A stretch of DNA of 64,000 bases from Lachnospiraceae bacterium (GCA_900764695.1 CAAFOY010000039.1:1-64000), one strand, 5' to 3'; counted from the first letter of the stretch, positions 33,468 to 42,635 are shown. Program-made: numbers and translations. The notes: generated by a model not told the origin, from the sequence alone.

Positions 33468-34820
33468 ATGGATTTGACGCAGGGAAATATAACAGGAAAA
33501 TTAATTAAATTTGCATTGCCACTTATGTTAGGAAATATACTCCAGCAATGCTATAATATCGCAGACACATTGATTGTAGGAAGATTTGTAGGAAAAGATG
33601 CTCTTGCCGCGGTAGGGGCATCTTATACATTGATGATTTTCTTAACATCAATAATATTAGGGTTAAGTATGGGAGCCGGTGCTTTTATATCTATGGAATT
33701 TGGAAAGAAAGATTATGACCGGATGAAAAATGGAATCGTGATTGCATTTGCGTTAATAGGTGGCATCACTTTATTAATAACTTTTGCTTTTTTTGCAGGA
33801 ATTAATAATATAATTAGATTTTTACAGATTCCTAGCGAAATAACAAGACTTACAAAACAATATCTGATTATTATTGGAATTGGAATAATTGCAACATTTT
33901 TTTACAATTTTTTTGGAAATGGGCTTAGAGCAATCGGAAATTCAGTAATGCCACTGGTATTCCTTGGAGTTTCAGCGGTTCTTAATATTGTGCTGGACCT
34001 TATTTTTATAGTTAAATTCAATCTTGGAGTTGCCGGAACAGCTGAAGCTACCGTGATTTCACAGTATGTTTCAGGAATGGGAATAACCATCTATGCACTT
34101 TTAAAATCTACACATTTTAGAATTAAGCTCAAGCACTTAAAATTTGATATGAATATTGTTAAGGAACTGGCAAATCTTTCTATATTAACAGCTTTGCAAC
34201 AGTCGGTTATGAATTTTGGAATCTTACTTGTGCAGGGATTGGTAAATAGTTTCGGAACGGTAGTTATGGCGGCATTTGCGGCAGCAGTAAAAATAGATAC
34301 TTTAGCATATTCACCGGTACAGGATTTTGGAAATGCAGTGTCGACTTTTGTTGCACAAAATTATGGGGCAGGTAAACAAAGCAGAATAAAGGAAGGCTGG
34401 AGACAGTCTATGATTGCAGCTTCAATTTTTTGCATTTCAGTAAGTGCAGTTGTATTTATATTTGCAGAAAAATTTATGGGACTTTTTGTGACTAATGGTG
34501 ACGAAATCATAAAAGTGGGAGCAGGTTATCTTAGAATAGAAGGAACATTTTATATAGGAATTGGGATTTTATTTTTGCTGTATGGATTTTACAGAGCAGT
34601 TGGAAAGCCGGAAATGTCATTGGTTCTTACAATCATTTCGTTAGGTACAAGAGTTGTGCTGGCGTATGCATTATCTTCAATTCCTCAGATTGGAGTTATT
34701 GGAATTTGGGCTTCGGTTCCTATCGGATGGGCTTTGGCTGATATGACAGGGCTTTTATATATGAAAAAATTACCACTGTTAAAAAGTAGATTTAGAAAGA
34801 AATATGACTTGCATATATGA
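33468..34820 (+). CDS. MATE-family multidrug/cation exporter
   Basis: It has 450 residues from ATG 33468; a TTG two codons earlier is possible, and neither has a strong ribosome binding site. Twelve hydrophobic segments in two six-helix halves are visible, opening with GNITGKLIKFALPLMLGNIL and including the conserved GNGLRAIGNSVMP region in the first half. MATE proteins export drugs or metabolites in exchange for sodium or protons. The upstream terminator leader suggests ligand-controlled expression. It is similar in plan to, but not the same as, the gene at 38393. Confidence 0.9.
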   Translation: MDLTQGNITGKLIKFALPLMLGNILQQCYNIADTLIVGRFVGKDALAAVGASYTLMIFLTSIILGLSMGAGAFISMEFGKKDYDRMKNGIVIAFALIGGITLLITFAFFAGINNIIRFLQIPSEITRLTKQYLIIIGIGIIATFFYNFFGNGLRAIGNSVMPLVFLGVSAVLNIVLDLIFIVKFNLGVAGTAEATVISQYVSGMGITIYALLKSTHFRIKLKHLKFDMNIVKELANLSILTALQQSVMNFGILLVQGLVNSFGTVVMAAFAAAVKIDTLAYSPVQDFGNAVSTFVAQNYGAGKQSRIKEGWRQSMIAASIFCISVSAVVFIFAEKFMGLFVTNGDEIIKVGAGYLRIEGTFYIGIGILFLLYGFYRAVGKPEMSLVLTIISLGTRVVLAYALSSIPQIGVIGIWASVPIGWALADMTGLLYMKKLPLLKSRFRKKYDLHI

Positions 34821-34859
34821 AATATTATCGAAATATATGAAAAATAACCAAAAACTCAA

Positions 34860-34887
34860 TTGACAATTTGGCTATTTATACTATACT
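34860..34887 (+). promoter_or_regulatory. sigma-A promoter for the small gene at 34959
   Basis: TTGACA (34860-34865) and TATACT (34882-34887) have 16-nt spacing. It lies 70 nt before the start codon and after the MATE gene. Confidence 0.65.
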
Positions 34888-34958
34888 TAGATTGTTGTAA
34901 GGGATTTAAGGGATAGATTCTAATGCAATTATTGGTTGAGGTGAGAAAGGATGGGAGT

Positions 34959-35120
34959 ATGGCTAAAACACTTACGGAAAAATTTGAAAGCGAAAGAAAA
35001 GAATGCGTAACATCTGAAGATTTTTTAAGATTAATTAACAGATGGAGAAACATTCAGGGAGAGAATGTAGTAGGAGTTGAGTACTCAAGAAAAGCAATGC
35101 AATGTCTGAAGAAATGTTAG
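34959..35120 (+). CDS. small hypothetical protein (53 residues)
   Basis: This short charged, mostly helical protein is MAKTLTEKFESERKECVTSE followed by DFLRLINRWRNIQGENVV and a basic tail with cysteines. It has its own promoter and a terminator downstream, which supports it as a real gene. ATG 34959 has GAAAGG 8 nt upstream. An alternative in-frame ATG at 34923 would add 12 residues and has AAGGGA upstream. I do not know its function. Confidence 0.6.
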   Translation: MAKTLTEKFESERKECVTSEDFLRLINRWRNIQGENVVGVEYSRKAMQCLKKC

Positions 35121-35204
35121 TTTACATTTTTTGAGGCATTTAAACTACTAGTTGATATCGCGGAGAATATTAATATGTCGCTTAACATTACATAAAATGT
35201 TTAA

Positions 35205-35242
35205 AGTCATCTTATTATTGATAAATAAGAGGGCTTTTTTTA
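35205..35242 (+). terminator. terminator before the Dabb gene
   Basis: GTCATCTTATT pairs with AATAAGAGGGC, with a few mismatches or G-U pairs, and is followed by a T7 run. Confidence 0.7.
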
Positions 35243-35298
35243 TTGATATAATTTGATAAAATAAAAGCATAGATTATAGCAGAGAAGGAGACGGGATA

Positions 35299-35592
35299 AT
35301 GATTAAACATTTTGTTATATTTACATTTGAAAAAGATTTTTTTAAAGAAGAACATTACAAAGAATATTGTGAGGCATTTGACAAAATAAAGAATGCATTT
35401 GATGGAATAAAGGATGTAAAGATTCATAAAAATTGCGTGGACCGTCCGGCAAATATGGACCTTATGATTGAGATGGATTTGGAAGACGAAAGCGTTCTTG
35501 GACAATATTTAAGTTATCCTGAGCATGTGAGAATGGGTGAAAAATATAATCCACATGTAACAAATAGGGTTTCATTTGATTATAAAATGTAA
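35299..35592 (+). CDS. Dabb (stress-responsive alpha/beta barrel) domain protein
   Basis: This 97-residue single-domain protein opens with MIKHFVIFTFEKDF and has the ferredoxin-like Dabb pattern, with a C-terminal YLSYPEHVRMGEKYNPHVTN segment typical of the family. Dabb proteins are small dimeric barrels; some act as cyclases or in stress responses, but most bacterial ones have no assigned role. The ribosome binding site AGAAGGAGACGG is good. It stands alone. Confidence 0.85.
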   Translation: MIKHFVIFTFEKDFFKEEHYKEYCEAFDKIKNAFDGIKDVKIHKNCVDRPANMDLMIEMDLEDESVLGQYLSYPEHVRMGEKYNPHVTNRVSFDYKM

Positions 35593-35600
35593 TTTGATAT

Positions 35601-35759
35601 GTATCAGGCGGATATTTATTAAGAGCGAAAGAACGATGGAATATCAGCCATGAGTTTTTTAGCTGTATCAGGCGGATATTTATTAAGAGCGAAAGAACGA
35701 TGGAATATCAGCTATGAGTTTTTTAGCTGTATCAGGCGGATATTTATTAAGAGCGAAAG
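35601..35759. repeat. 64-bp tandem repeat, about 2.5 copies, upstream of dgt
   Basis: Copies begin at 35601, 35665 and 35729, each with GTATCAGGCGGATATTTATT and AAGAGCGAAAG. The first two are complete and almost identical, and the third stops after 31 bp. An open frame from 35650 runs through the repeats into dgt, but the ribosome binding site at 35814 marks a later start. Confidence 0.88.
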
Positions 35760-35823
35760 TTATATTTATATCATGTGGGCAAAAATAATTGCCGGAAAAT
35801 TATGGATTTTGATGGGAGGTAAA

Positions 35824-37059
35824 ATGGAGTTAAAGAAGGAACAGTCAAACGAAAATTTAAAATATGACCAGTTAAGTATAGAATTGCAGGAACGAATTAA
35901 AGACGACAGAAAGCAGGGGAAAATTAATCCTTACAGATGTAATGACGATATGGTAATTAGAAGAAATATGAATCACGACAAGCCTAATTTATGGCGACCG
36001 GCATTTGTGCGTGATATTGAGAAAATTATTCATTTGCCATATTACAATCGTTATGCGGATAAAACGCAGGTGTTTTCATTTTACAGTAATGATGATATTA
36101 CAAGAAGAGCTTTGCATGTTCAGCTTGTGTCAAGAATTGCGAGAAATATAGGCGCGGTGCTTGGACTTAATCTTGATTTAATTGAAGCCATTTCTTTGGG
36201 ACACGATATTGGGCATACACCATTTGGCCACGCAGGCGAAAGATTTTTAAGCGAATTGCTTCAGAATGAAACCGGACGTTTTTTCAATCATAACGTACAG
36301 AGTGTAAGGGTTCTTGAAAATATGTTTGCAAGAAATGTCTCACTTCAGACTTTAGATGGAATTCTATGCCATAACGGTGAATTTGAGCAACAGGAATATC
36401 GTCCGCACTTTGGAAAAACATTTGCCAAATATGACAGGGAAGTAGAGGACAGTTATGTAATCGGTCACGATGCAATTTCACGTCTTGTACCGCTTACACT
36501 TGAGGCATGTGTGGTAAGAATATGTGATATTGTTGCATATCTTGGAAAGGACAGACAGGATGCAAGAATTGCAAAAATAATCGACAAAAATTATCAGTTT
36601 AAGACTAATAAAATAGGTGCGGAAAATGCCGCAATAATTAATAATATGACTGTTGATATTTTGGAAAACAGCTACGGAAAAGATTACATATTGTTAAGCA
36701 AATCTGTATATAATGATTTGAAAACTGCAAAAAGAGAAAATTACGAAGTTATATATAACAACAAGAAACTTGAAGAGCAGTACAATGAAATTATTAAACC
36801 AATGTTTAAGGAAATGTATTATAAATTATTAGATGATGTTCACAACAAGCGCACAGATTCAATAATTTACAAGCACCATATTAAGTTCATAAATGAAAAT
36901 TTGCAGTACTACGAGCATAAAAATTATCTTGATGAAGAAGAAAATCAGATTGTTGTAGATTTCATTGCCAGCATGACTGACGATTATTTTATAGAGCTGC
37001 ATAAATATTTGTTCCCTGACAGTAAATATAAAATAGAATACAAAAGCTATTTCCAGTAA
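35824..37059 (+). CDS. dgt: deoxyguanosinetriphosphate triphosphohydrolase family protein
   Basis: It has 411 residues from ATG 35824, chosen for the GGGAGGT at 35814-35820 and because the longer frame reads through tandem repeats. The HD motif GHDIGHTPFGH (H127, D128) and a preceding histidine give the metal site of dNTPases, which hydrolyse dNTPs to nucleoside and triphosphate. Such enzymes balance dNTP pools and can act in phage defence. Here it lies in a housekeeping setting beside uppP. Substrate preference cannot be read. Confidence 0.9.
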   Translation: MELKKEQSNENLKYDQLSIELQERIKDDRKQGKINPYRCNDDMVIRRNMNHDKPNLWRPAFVRDIEKIIHLPYYNRYADKTQVFSFYSNDDITRRALHVQLVSRIARNIGAVLGLNLDLIEAISLGHDIGHTPFGHAGERFLSELLQNETGRFFNHNVQSVRVLENMFARNVSLQTLDGILCHNGEFEQQEYRPHFGKTFAKYDREVEDSYVIGHDAISRLVPLTLEACVVRICDIVAYLGKDRQDARIAKIIDKNYQFKTNKIGAENAAIINNMTVDILENSYGKDYILLSKSVYNDLKTAKRENYEVIYNNKKLEEQYNEIIKPMFKEMYYKLLDDVHNKRTDSIIYKHHIKFINENLQYYEHKNYLDEEENQIVVDFIASMTDDYFIELHKYLFPDSKYKIEYKSYFQ

Positions 37060-37271
37060 ACAAAAATTATTAAGAAAAAATTTACTTTTATTAGAAACAC
37101 TGCTGTACTATAATGAAGAAGTTGTATGAAAAGATAATTAAAAAATATCTACAGATTTATTTAGACTGATTTAAATAGAGAAAAAATTTTATTTAAGAAA
37201 AATACTTTCGTAAACTGTAGATATAAAATATTTTTTCGAATTAACAAGTAAATAAAATTGGAGGACTTTAT

Positions 37272-38096
37272 ATGTTGGAGTTTATTGAATGGCTTAAAGT
37301 TGTTTTCCTTGGAATTGTTGAAGGAATTACGGAATGGCTTCCTATCAGCAGTACAGGTCATATGCTTTTGGTAGATGAGTTTATCAAGTTAAATGTAAGT
37401 GATGCATTTAAGGAAATGTTTTTTGTAGTTATTCAGTTGGGAGCAATTTTAGCGGTTGTAGTAATTTTTTGGAATAAAATGTGGCCTTTCCAAATGCCAA
37501 AAGAATCTCAATCTATAATTAAAAAAGACAGATTCTCATTATGGTTTAAGGTAGTTGTTTCATGCATTCCGGGTGCAGTGGTTACACTGTTGTTTGATGA
37601 TTATGTTGAAGCACATTTTCATACACCTGTAGTAATTGCAATTGCATTAATTTTCTATGGTATAGCATTTATCATTATTGAAAATAAAAACAAAAATAAA
37701 GTTGCAAGAATTAATACATTAGAAGAAATTAGTTATAAGGATGCATTTTTAATTGGTGTATTTCAGGTGCTTTCAATTGTTCCCGGAACATCCCGTTCAG
37801 GCTCAACAATCATCGGTGGTTTGTTGATGGGAATATCAAGAGTTGCTATAGCGGAATTTACATTTTTTATGGCAGTGCCTGTAATGTTTGGCTTAAGTGC
37901 AATCAAAATAATAAAATTTGGATTTAACTTTACACATACTGAGCTTGCAATTCTCATATGGGGAATGGTAATAGCGTTCGCAGTATCAATCATTGTAATC
38001 AAATTTTTAATGAGCTACATAAAGAAACATGACTTTAAGGTATTTGGCTGGTATAGAATCATATTGGGTATAATAGTGCTTGCATATTTTTTATAA
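37272..38096 (+). CDS. uppP: undecaprenyl-diphosphatase (BacA/UppP)
   Basis: This 274-residue polytopic membrane enzyme recycles the peptidoglycan lipid carrier by dephosphorylating undecaprenyl diphosphate. Both signature loops are present: [14 protein letters not shown] (about 17-30) and [10 protein letters not shown] (about 175-184). Length and number of helices (7-8) fit the family. High activity gives bacitracin tolerance. The ribosome binding site TTGGAGG lies upstream. It is a single-gene unit. Confidence 0.95.
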   Translation: MLEFIEWLKVVFLGIVEGITEWLPISSTGHMLLVDEFIKLNVSDAFKEMFFVVIQLGAILAVVVIFWNKMWPFQMPKESQSIIKKDRFSLWFKVVVSCIPGAVVTLLFDDYVEAHFHTPVVIAIALIFYGIAFIIIENKNKNKVARINTLEEISYKDAFLIGVFQVLSIVPGTSRSGSTIIGGLLMGISRVAIAEFTFFMAVPVMFGLSAIKIIKFGFNFTHTELAILIWGMVIAFAVSIIVIKFLMSYIKKHDFKVFGWYRIILGIIVLAYFL

Positions 38097-38234
38097 AATA
38101 TCTACATAGAAATATTTGTTTTATGATAAATTTTGCACTTTTGTCCTGAGATTGAAAATGATTAGAAGTTAATGACTATAGATTTAAAGCATATTTAATG
38201 CCGGAGTCATAAATGGTTTATGGATAAAAGAATC

Positions 38235-38263
38235 TTGACATAACAAATAAACAATATTAATAT
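38235..38263 (+). promoter_or_regulatory. sigma-A promoter of the second MATE gene
   Basis: TTGACA (38235-38240), a 17-nt spacer and TAATAT (38258-38263) form a near-consensus promoter. Transcription would start near 38270, giving a leader of about 120 nt. Confidence 0.7.
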
Positions 38264-38269
38264 ATCAAA

Positions 38270-38352
38270 GGATTAAAACCTTTAAGGGGTGGATTTTTAG
38301 AGAGAAATCTTTTTTCGCCACACAATTACAGAAGTAGTTGTGTGGCTTTATT
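38270..38352 (+). promoter_or_regulatory. MATE leader with tandem terminator hairpins
   Basis: After AAAGG/CCTTT (38267-38283), GATTT/AAATC with a T run (38292-38315) is followed by a 13-bp stem (38317-38329 with 38334-38346) with an AGAA loop and a T-rich tail, 40 nt before the start codon. GGGTGG at 38286-38292 could pair with CGCCAC at 38316-38321 and open the last hairpin. This is a good attenuator layout; the signal is unknown. Confidence 0.5.
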
Positions 38353-38392
38353 ATTGTTATAAACAATTAGCAAAAAAGAAAGGTAGGATAAA

Positions 38393-39730
38393 ATGGATCA
38401 GAGTTTTATGAAAGAAAAGAAAATTTTGCCTTTAGTATTGTCGATGTCACTGCCTATGGTTATTTCAATGGCAGTAAATGCAATGTATAACATAGTAGAC
38501 AGTTTCTTTGTGGCAAAATTAAGCGAGAACGCAATGACATCTTTGGCACTTGTGTACCCTGTCCAGAACATAATAACGTCAATTGGTGTTGGTATAGGAA
38601 TTGGAATAAATTCGACAGTTGCATATTATCTTGGAGCGCAGGATAAGAAAATGGCAAATAAAGCAACTACTCAGGGTGTTGTAATGAATTTCATACATGG
38701 TTTGTTGTTAACAATTCTTTGTACAGCTTTTATGCCGGCATTTTTAAAAATGTTTACAAATAACCAAAACATAATTGACATGTCCTTAGAATATGCAAAT
38801 ATAGTATTTATGTTCAGCGTGGCAAGCACTGTGGGAATTACATTGGAAAAGATTTTTCAGGCTGTAGGGCAAATGAAAGTTTCCATGTTTAGTATGATTT
38901 GTGGATTTGCAACAAATATAATTCTGGATCCTTTAATGATATTTGGAATAGGTCCGTTTCCTAAAATGGGAATTTCAGGTGCAGCTTATGCAACAGGAAT
39001 AGGACAGGTGATTTCGTTATTAGTTTACATAATTGTGTATTTTGCGAGACCAATTCCTGTAAAAATAGAAAGAAAATCATTAAAGCCTGATTTTAAATTG
39101 TTAAAGAGATTATATGGAATAGGAATTCCGGCAACATTAAATATGGCATTACCGTCATTTTTAATATCTGCGTTAAACGGAATCCTCGCAGAATTTTCAG
39201 ACAAATATGTACTTGTACTTGGGGTTTATTATAAACTTCAGACATTTATCTATCTTAGTGCAAATGGAATTATACAGGGAATCAGACCACTTGTTGGATA
39301 CAACTATGGAGCAGGTGAGCATAAGCGTGTAGAGAAGATTTATCGCACGACATTAAAATTAACAGCTTTAATAATGGCGCTCGGAATGTTGCTCTCATGG
39401 ATTATTCCATCTCAGCTTATAGGTTTGTTTACCACAAATCCTGAAACAATCCGAATTGGTGTCTTGGCACTTCATATAATTAGTTTTGGATTTATAATTT
39501 CTGCAGTATCAGTTACTTCCAGTGGAGCATTAGAAGGCTTAGGAATGGGAAATCCTTCATTGATGATATCATTACTTCGTTATGTGATAGTGATTATACC
39601 GACAGCTTTTATTTTAAGCCGGTTTATGGGAGCAAACGGAGTGTGGATGTCATTTGTCATAGCAGAATTTGCAACAGGAATTATTTCGTATTTTATTTAT
39701 CAGAAATATGCTAAGAAAACTATTGAATAG
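38393..39730 (+). CDS. MATE-family exporter
   Basis: This 445-residue protein with 12 hydrophobic segments opens with MKEKKILPLVLSMSLPMVIS and has the MATE duplication of two six-helix halves. A Gly- and Asn-rich segment VGYNYGAGEHKRV is typical of the second half. It probably exports cationic drugs or metabolites. The ribosome binding site is AAAGGTAGG. The leader with terminators suggests conditional expression. It belongs to a different MATE branch from the 33468 gene. Confidence 0.9.
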   Translation: MDQSFMKEKKILPLVLSMSLPMVISMAVNAMYNIVDSFFVAKLSENAMTSLALVYPVQNIITSIGVGIGIGINSTVAYYLGAQDKKMANKATTQGVVMNFIHGLLLTILCTAFMPAFLKMFTNNQNIIDMSLEYANIVFMFSVASTVGITLEKIFQAVGQMKVSMFSMICGFATNIILDPLMIFGIGPFPKMGISGAAYATGIGQVISLLVYIIVYFARPIPVKIERKSLKPDFKLLKRLYGIGIPATLNMALPSFLISALNGILAEFSDKYVLVLGVYYKLQTFIYLSANGIIQGIRPLVGYNYGAGEHKRVEKIYRTTLKLTALIMALGMLLSWIIPSQLIGLFTTNPETIRIGVLALHIISFGFIISAVSVTSSGALEGLGMGNPSLMISLLRYVIVIIPTAFILSRFMGANGVWMSFVIAEFATGIISYFIYQKYAKKTIE

Positions 39731-39921
39731 ATATACAATGATAGAATATGCGGTTATGAAATTAGATATTTAGATGCAAATCGAATTTGATAATTTGAGA
39801 TTAGAAAAATTAGAAGGTGCAAAATCTAACAAGTATAGACAATAATTAGCCAAAAAAATTCAATTATTTTGCAAAGCATTATAGTATAATGTGTTCATAT
39901 ATTTTATAAAGGGGGTTAAAA

Positions 39922-40371
39922 ATGAATAGAAAAAGAATAATTGCTTCAACAATTACTATTTTAATAATTTCAGGATTGCTTGTTGGATGCAATGAACCAA
40001 AGAATAAAATGAAGATGAGTAACGTAAGATATATGGAAGACGATGAAAGTCAGAATGAAATAAGGACATTAAAGAAATGGCCGGATAATAGCTTTACAGA
40101 AGGTTTTCCGGAACTCAATAATGCAGACTCATATTCTTATACGGAAGATAAAGAGAATAAAATGTATTCACTGTTTATAGATGGTATAAGCAAGAAAGAG
40201 ATTGAAGAGTACATAGAAAAATTACAAAGTTCCGGAGTCGAAACTGTAGGATATATTCATGATGATAAAAATAAATATGAAATGATAGAATACACGGGAA
40301 CAAAGGATAATGTTTCAATATCAATCTCATTTTCTGATAATGGATGTGTAATTGGTTTTATGGAACAGTAA
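39922..40371 (+). CDS. small lipoprotein with unknown extracytoplasmic domain
   Basis: This 149-residue protein has a lipoprotein signal peptide with a lipobox ending LLVGC (Cys about 23). A compact domain follows (KKWPDNSFTEGFPELNNADS ... YIEKLQSSGVE) with an alpha/beta look similar to small DUF6591-type lipoproteins of Clostridia. It would be anchored to the outer face of the membrane. A ribosome binding site AAAGGGGG lies upstream. There is no operon partner. The function is unknown. Confidence 0.7.
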   Translation: MNRKRIIASTITILIISGLLVGCNEPKNKMKMSNVRYMEDDESQNEIRTLKKWPDNSFTEGFPELNNADSYSYTEDKENKMYSLFIDGISKKEIEEYIEKLQSSGVETVGYIHDDKNKYEMIEYTGTKDNVSISISFSDNGCVIGFMEQ

Positions 40372-40395
40372 TGCAACATAATGATGCCAGGATAA

Positions 40396-40536
40396 AAAGA
40401 CCTAAGAACACATGAACTTGCTCATAAATGGGTGAAAGACTTTGTAACTCGTTACGATATGAAAATCAAAGTTGTGGCTTTTGACCACAACATCATAAAA
40501 TATAAAATTTATAAAGAGTTAAAAAAATTACCTTAA
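40396..40536 (+). pseudogene. startless 46-codon gene remnant
   Basis: A frame without a start codon encodes RTHELAHKWVKDFVTRYDMK, then IKVVAFDHNIIKYKIYKEL and a stop at 40534-40536. A good terminator begins at the stop codon, as expected for a true gene end. HELAH fits an HExxH zinc motif, but the fragment is too short to name. Confidence 0.35.
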
Positions 40537-40574
40537 GAAAAAGTATTTGAGCTTAGTCTTAAGGTAAATTTTTT
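40528..40574 (+). terminator. terminator after the gene remnant
   Basis: TTACCTTAAG (40528-40537) pairs perfectly with CTTAAGGTAA (40558-40567) and is followed by ATTTTTTG. Confidence 0.85.
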
Positions 40575-40851
40575 GTTATGGAATTATAAAAGTAAAATAA
40601 CATTGAAATATAAATATAATATTTGAAACCAGACCAAGATTAATCTCAAGGTTTAAATATCAGGAGCCAAAAAGTTTATCAAAGGTAATACTTAAGTATA
40701 ATATTTAAAATAAAATCTCAACCCTTAAAATCCATAATTGTTAATTAATAAACAAAGATAATATGCTAATTGTGCAAAATCACTAAAACAAGAAACGTTT
40801 TTATAAAAAAATAGGGCATAAATATTAGTAAATATGCTTTGAATGTAAATA
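40575..40851. other. AT-rich intergenic stretch, nothing identified except one 12-mer
   Basis: I see no open frame with a ribosome binding site, no tRNA and no clear hairpin here. The end of the stretch, TGAATGTAAATA at 40840-40851, is identical to the first 12 nt of the mini-array spacer at 31953. Confidence 0.5.
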
Positions 40852-40880
40852 TTGACAAATAAAATAAACAATGTTATTAT
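40852..40880 (+). promoter_or_regulatory. promoter of the glucan import operon
   Basis: TTGACA (40852-40857), a 17-nt spacer and TATTAT (40875-40880) are followed directly by operator 1, so repressor binding would block the start site. Confidence 0.8.
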
Positions 40881-40882
40881 TA

Positions 40883-40896
40883 GTTTAACGTTAAAC
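40883..40896. promoter_or_regulatory. LacI-family operator 1
   Basis: GTTTAACGTTAAAC is a perfect 14-bp palindrome with the central CG of LacI/GalR operators. It lies immediately downstream of the -10 box. Confidence 0.85.
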
Positions 40897-40982
40897 GGTA
40901 TAACAAACTTACAAATTAGTTTATAGTTCTTTTGATTGGGGAGTTTGTAGAAGGCACGTTGGTATATTATATTCTTAATTGA

Positions 40983-40996
40983 GTTTAACGTTAAAC
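40983..40996. promoter_or_regulatory. LacI-family operator 2
   Basis: This is a second exact copy of GTTTAACGTTAAAC, 100 bp after operator 1 and 42 bp before the binding-protein start codon. The pair could support a DNA loop. Confidence 0.85.
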
Positions 40997-41038
40997 TTGG
41001 TTAATATATTATTATATAATGTAGAAGGGAGTATTTAT

Positions 41039-42463
41039 ATGAGAAAGAAACAGTTACTTAGTTTGGCATTAATTGCCGCGTTGACAACAACAATGTTTGC
41101 AGGATGTGGAAGTTCAGGAGACAAGGATTCAGCCAAGAAAAAGGCAGAGAAAGAGGGAAAGACAGTTCTCTCATTAGGAATCTGGCCATCAGCGGATTTG
41201 GTTGATGATGTTAAGAACTTTGAAAAGTATGCTAAGACAATGAATGAACAGCATAGCGATGTATATGTTGAACCGGCAAGTTATACATATGCAACAGATA
41301 CATTCGTATCATTAGCAGAATCAGGAAACTGTCCTACAATTTTTCAAACATGGTTTACAGAACCAAAGAAGTTAATTAAACAGGGGTTGGTAGCAGATGT
41401 TACTGATATTCTTAAAGAAAGAGGATGGATTGATGATATGAGTCCATCAGTATTATCTCTTATGTCAGATGAAAATGGTCACGTATATGGTGTTCCAAGA
41501 GATGCTTATGCATTAGGACTTATGTGTAATGTAGAATTATTTGAAGAAGCAGGACTTGTCGATGACAATGGTATTCCAAAGTTCCCACAGACATGGGATG
41601 AACTTGCTAAGGATGCTAAAATTATTAAAGATAAGACAGGAGCTGCAGGCCTTTGCTTATTGGCAAAAGATAATTCAGGCGGATGGCATTTTTCTAATAT
41701 TGCATGGTGCTTTGGCGCTACATTGTGTACAGATAATGGCGACGGAACATACACTTCACACTTAGATTCAACAGAAGCTGTTGCAGCTATGGAATATGTA
41801 TATGATTTGAAATGGAAATATGATGTTTTAACAGCTGATCCAACAGCAGAAGATTGGGCATCAGGATTCCAGCAGTTAGGAACAGGTGCAGCAGCAATGT
41901 ACATCGCAGCTAATGATGCAGTTGCACAACCAACACAGGTTAACGGATTGCCAACAGATAAGTTGGCAATGGGAGCAATTCCAGCCGGACCTAATGGTGA
42001 TCAGTATTCATTAACAGGTGGTACACCTTATATGTTCTCTAAGGATGCAACAAAAGAAGAAATTAATGCAGCTTTAGATTTCCTTGAAATTATGGGTAAA
42101 TCTCCTGTAGTTAATGATACAAGTATTGAAGGTAAACAGGCAGATGCAGCTAACCGTGTATCAAACGGAGTTCCTGTAATTAAATCATTCCCATGCTGGA
42201 TTAATCAGGATTATGTAGATGCTGAACAGAAGGTTATTGATGAATACAAGAACGTTGACTCAGCGCTTTATGATTCATATTTCGAAAAGACTGGAGCTGA
42301 AGGTAACTTAAGAGCGGAAGAACCGGGAGATACACAGTCAATGTACAAGGAACTCACAAAAGTTCTTCAGGAAGTTGTTACAAAGAAAGATTGTAATGTA
42401 GAAGAACTTATGAAGACAGCAAATGAAAATTATCAGAAAGTTTTAGACAAATTAAACAAATAG
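41039..42463 (+). CDS. ABC sugar importer, extracellular binding lipoprotein (CUT1)
   Basis: It has 474 residues from ATG 41039; an upstream extension would run through operator 2 and lacks a ribosome binding site, whereas GAAGGGAG sits before this ATG. The lipobox ends MFAGC. The mature part has the MalE-like solute-binding fold, with typical segments such as YGVPRDAYALGLMCN and PQTWDELAKDAK. It would deliver oligosaccharides, presumably nigero- or malto-oligosaccharides given the GH65 and GH87 neighbours, to the two permeases downstream. A terminator after the gene allows excess binding protein over permease. Confidence 0.93.
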   Translation: MRKKQLLSLALIAALTTTMFAGCGSSGDKDSAKKKAEKEGKTVLSLGIWPSADLVDDVKNFEKYAKTMNEQHSDVYVEPASYTYATDTFVSLAESGNCPTIFQTWFTEPKKLIKQGLVADVTDILKERGWIDDMSPSVLSLMSDENGHVYGVPRDAYALGLMCNVELFEEAGLVDDNGIPKFPQTWDELAKDAKIIKDKTGAAGLCLLAKDNSGGWHFSNIAWCFGATLCTDNGDGTYTSHLDSTEAVAAMEYVYDLKWKYDVLTADPTAEDWASGFQQLGTGAAAMYIAANDAVAQPTQVNGLPTDKLAMGAIPAGPNGDQYSLTGGTPYMFSKDATKEEINAALDFLEIMGKSPVVNDTSIEGKQADAANRVSNGVPVIKSFPCWINQDYVDAEQKVIDEYKNVDSALYDSYFEKTGAEGNLRAEEPGDTQSMYKELTKVLQEVVTKKDCNVEELMKTANENYQKVLDKLNK

Positions 42464-42476
42464 AATATTACCAAGG

Positions 42477-42513
42477 AAGGGTGGGCGACTAGTCCGGTTG
42501 CCTGCCCTTTTTC
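42477..42513 (+). terminator. partial terminator between binding protein and permeases
   Basis: AAGGGTGGGCGAC pairs with GTTGCCTGCCCTT using G-U pairs, followed by TTTTC. Readthrough would give less permease than binding protein. Confidence 0.8.
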
Positions 42514-42635
42514 TAAAAACAGGAGAAGGTTTTACTATAAAATTAAGGAAACAGAATTGTTTTCTACAAATGTTTCAGAAAATTAGCTACTGACTAAAGG
42601 TGAGGGCAATACATATTATGTGAGGAGGTTTCCAG

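Noticed and set aside
35650..35823. N-terminal extension of dgt through the 64-bp repeats
   Set aside because: GGGAGGT at 35814 is ideally placed for ATG 35824. The extension is translated repeat and absent from the family pattern.
40979..41038. 20-residue extension of the sugar-binding protein
   Set aside because: It would start inside operator 2, lacks a ribosome binding site and would put extra residues before a proper lipoprotein signal peptide.
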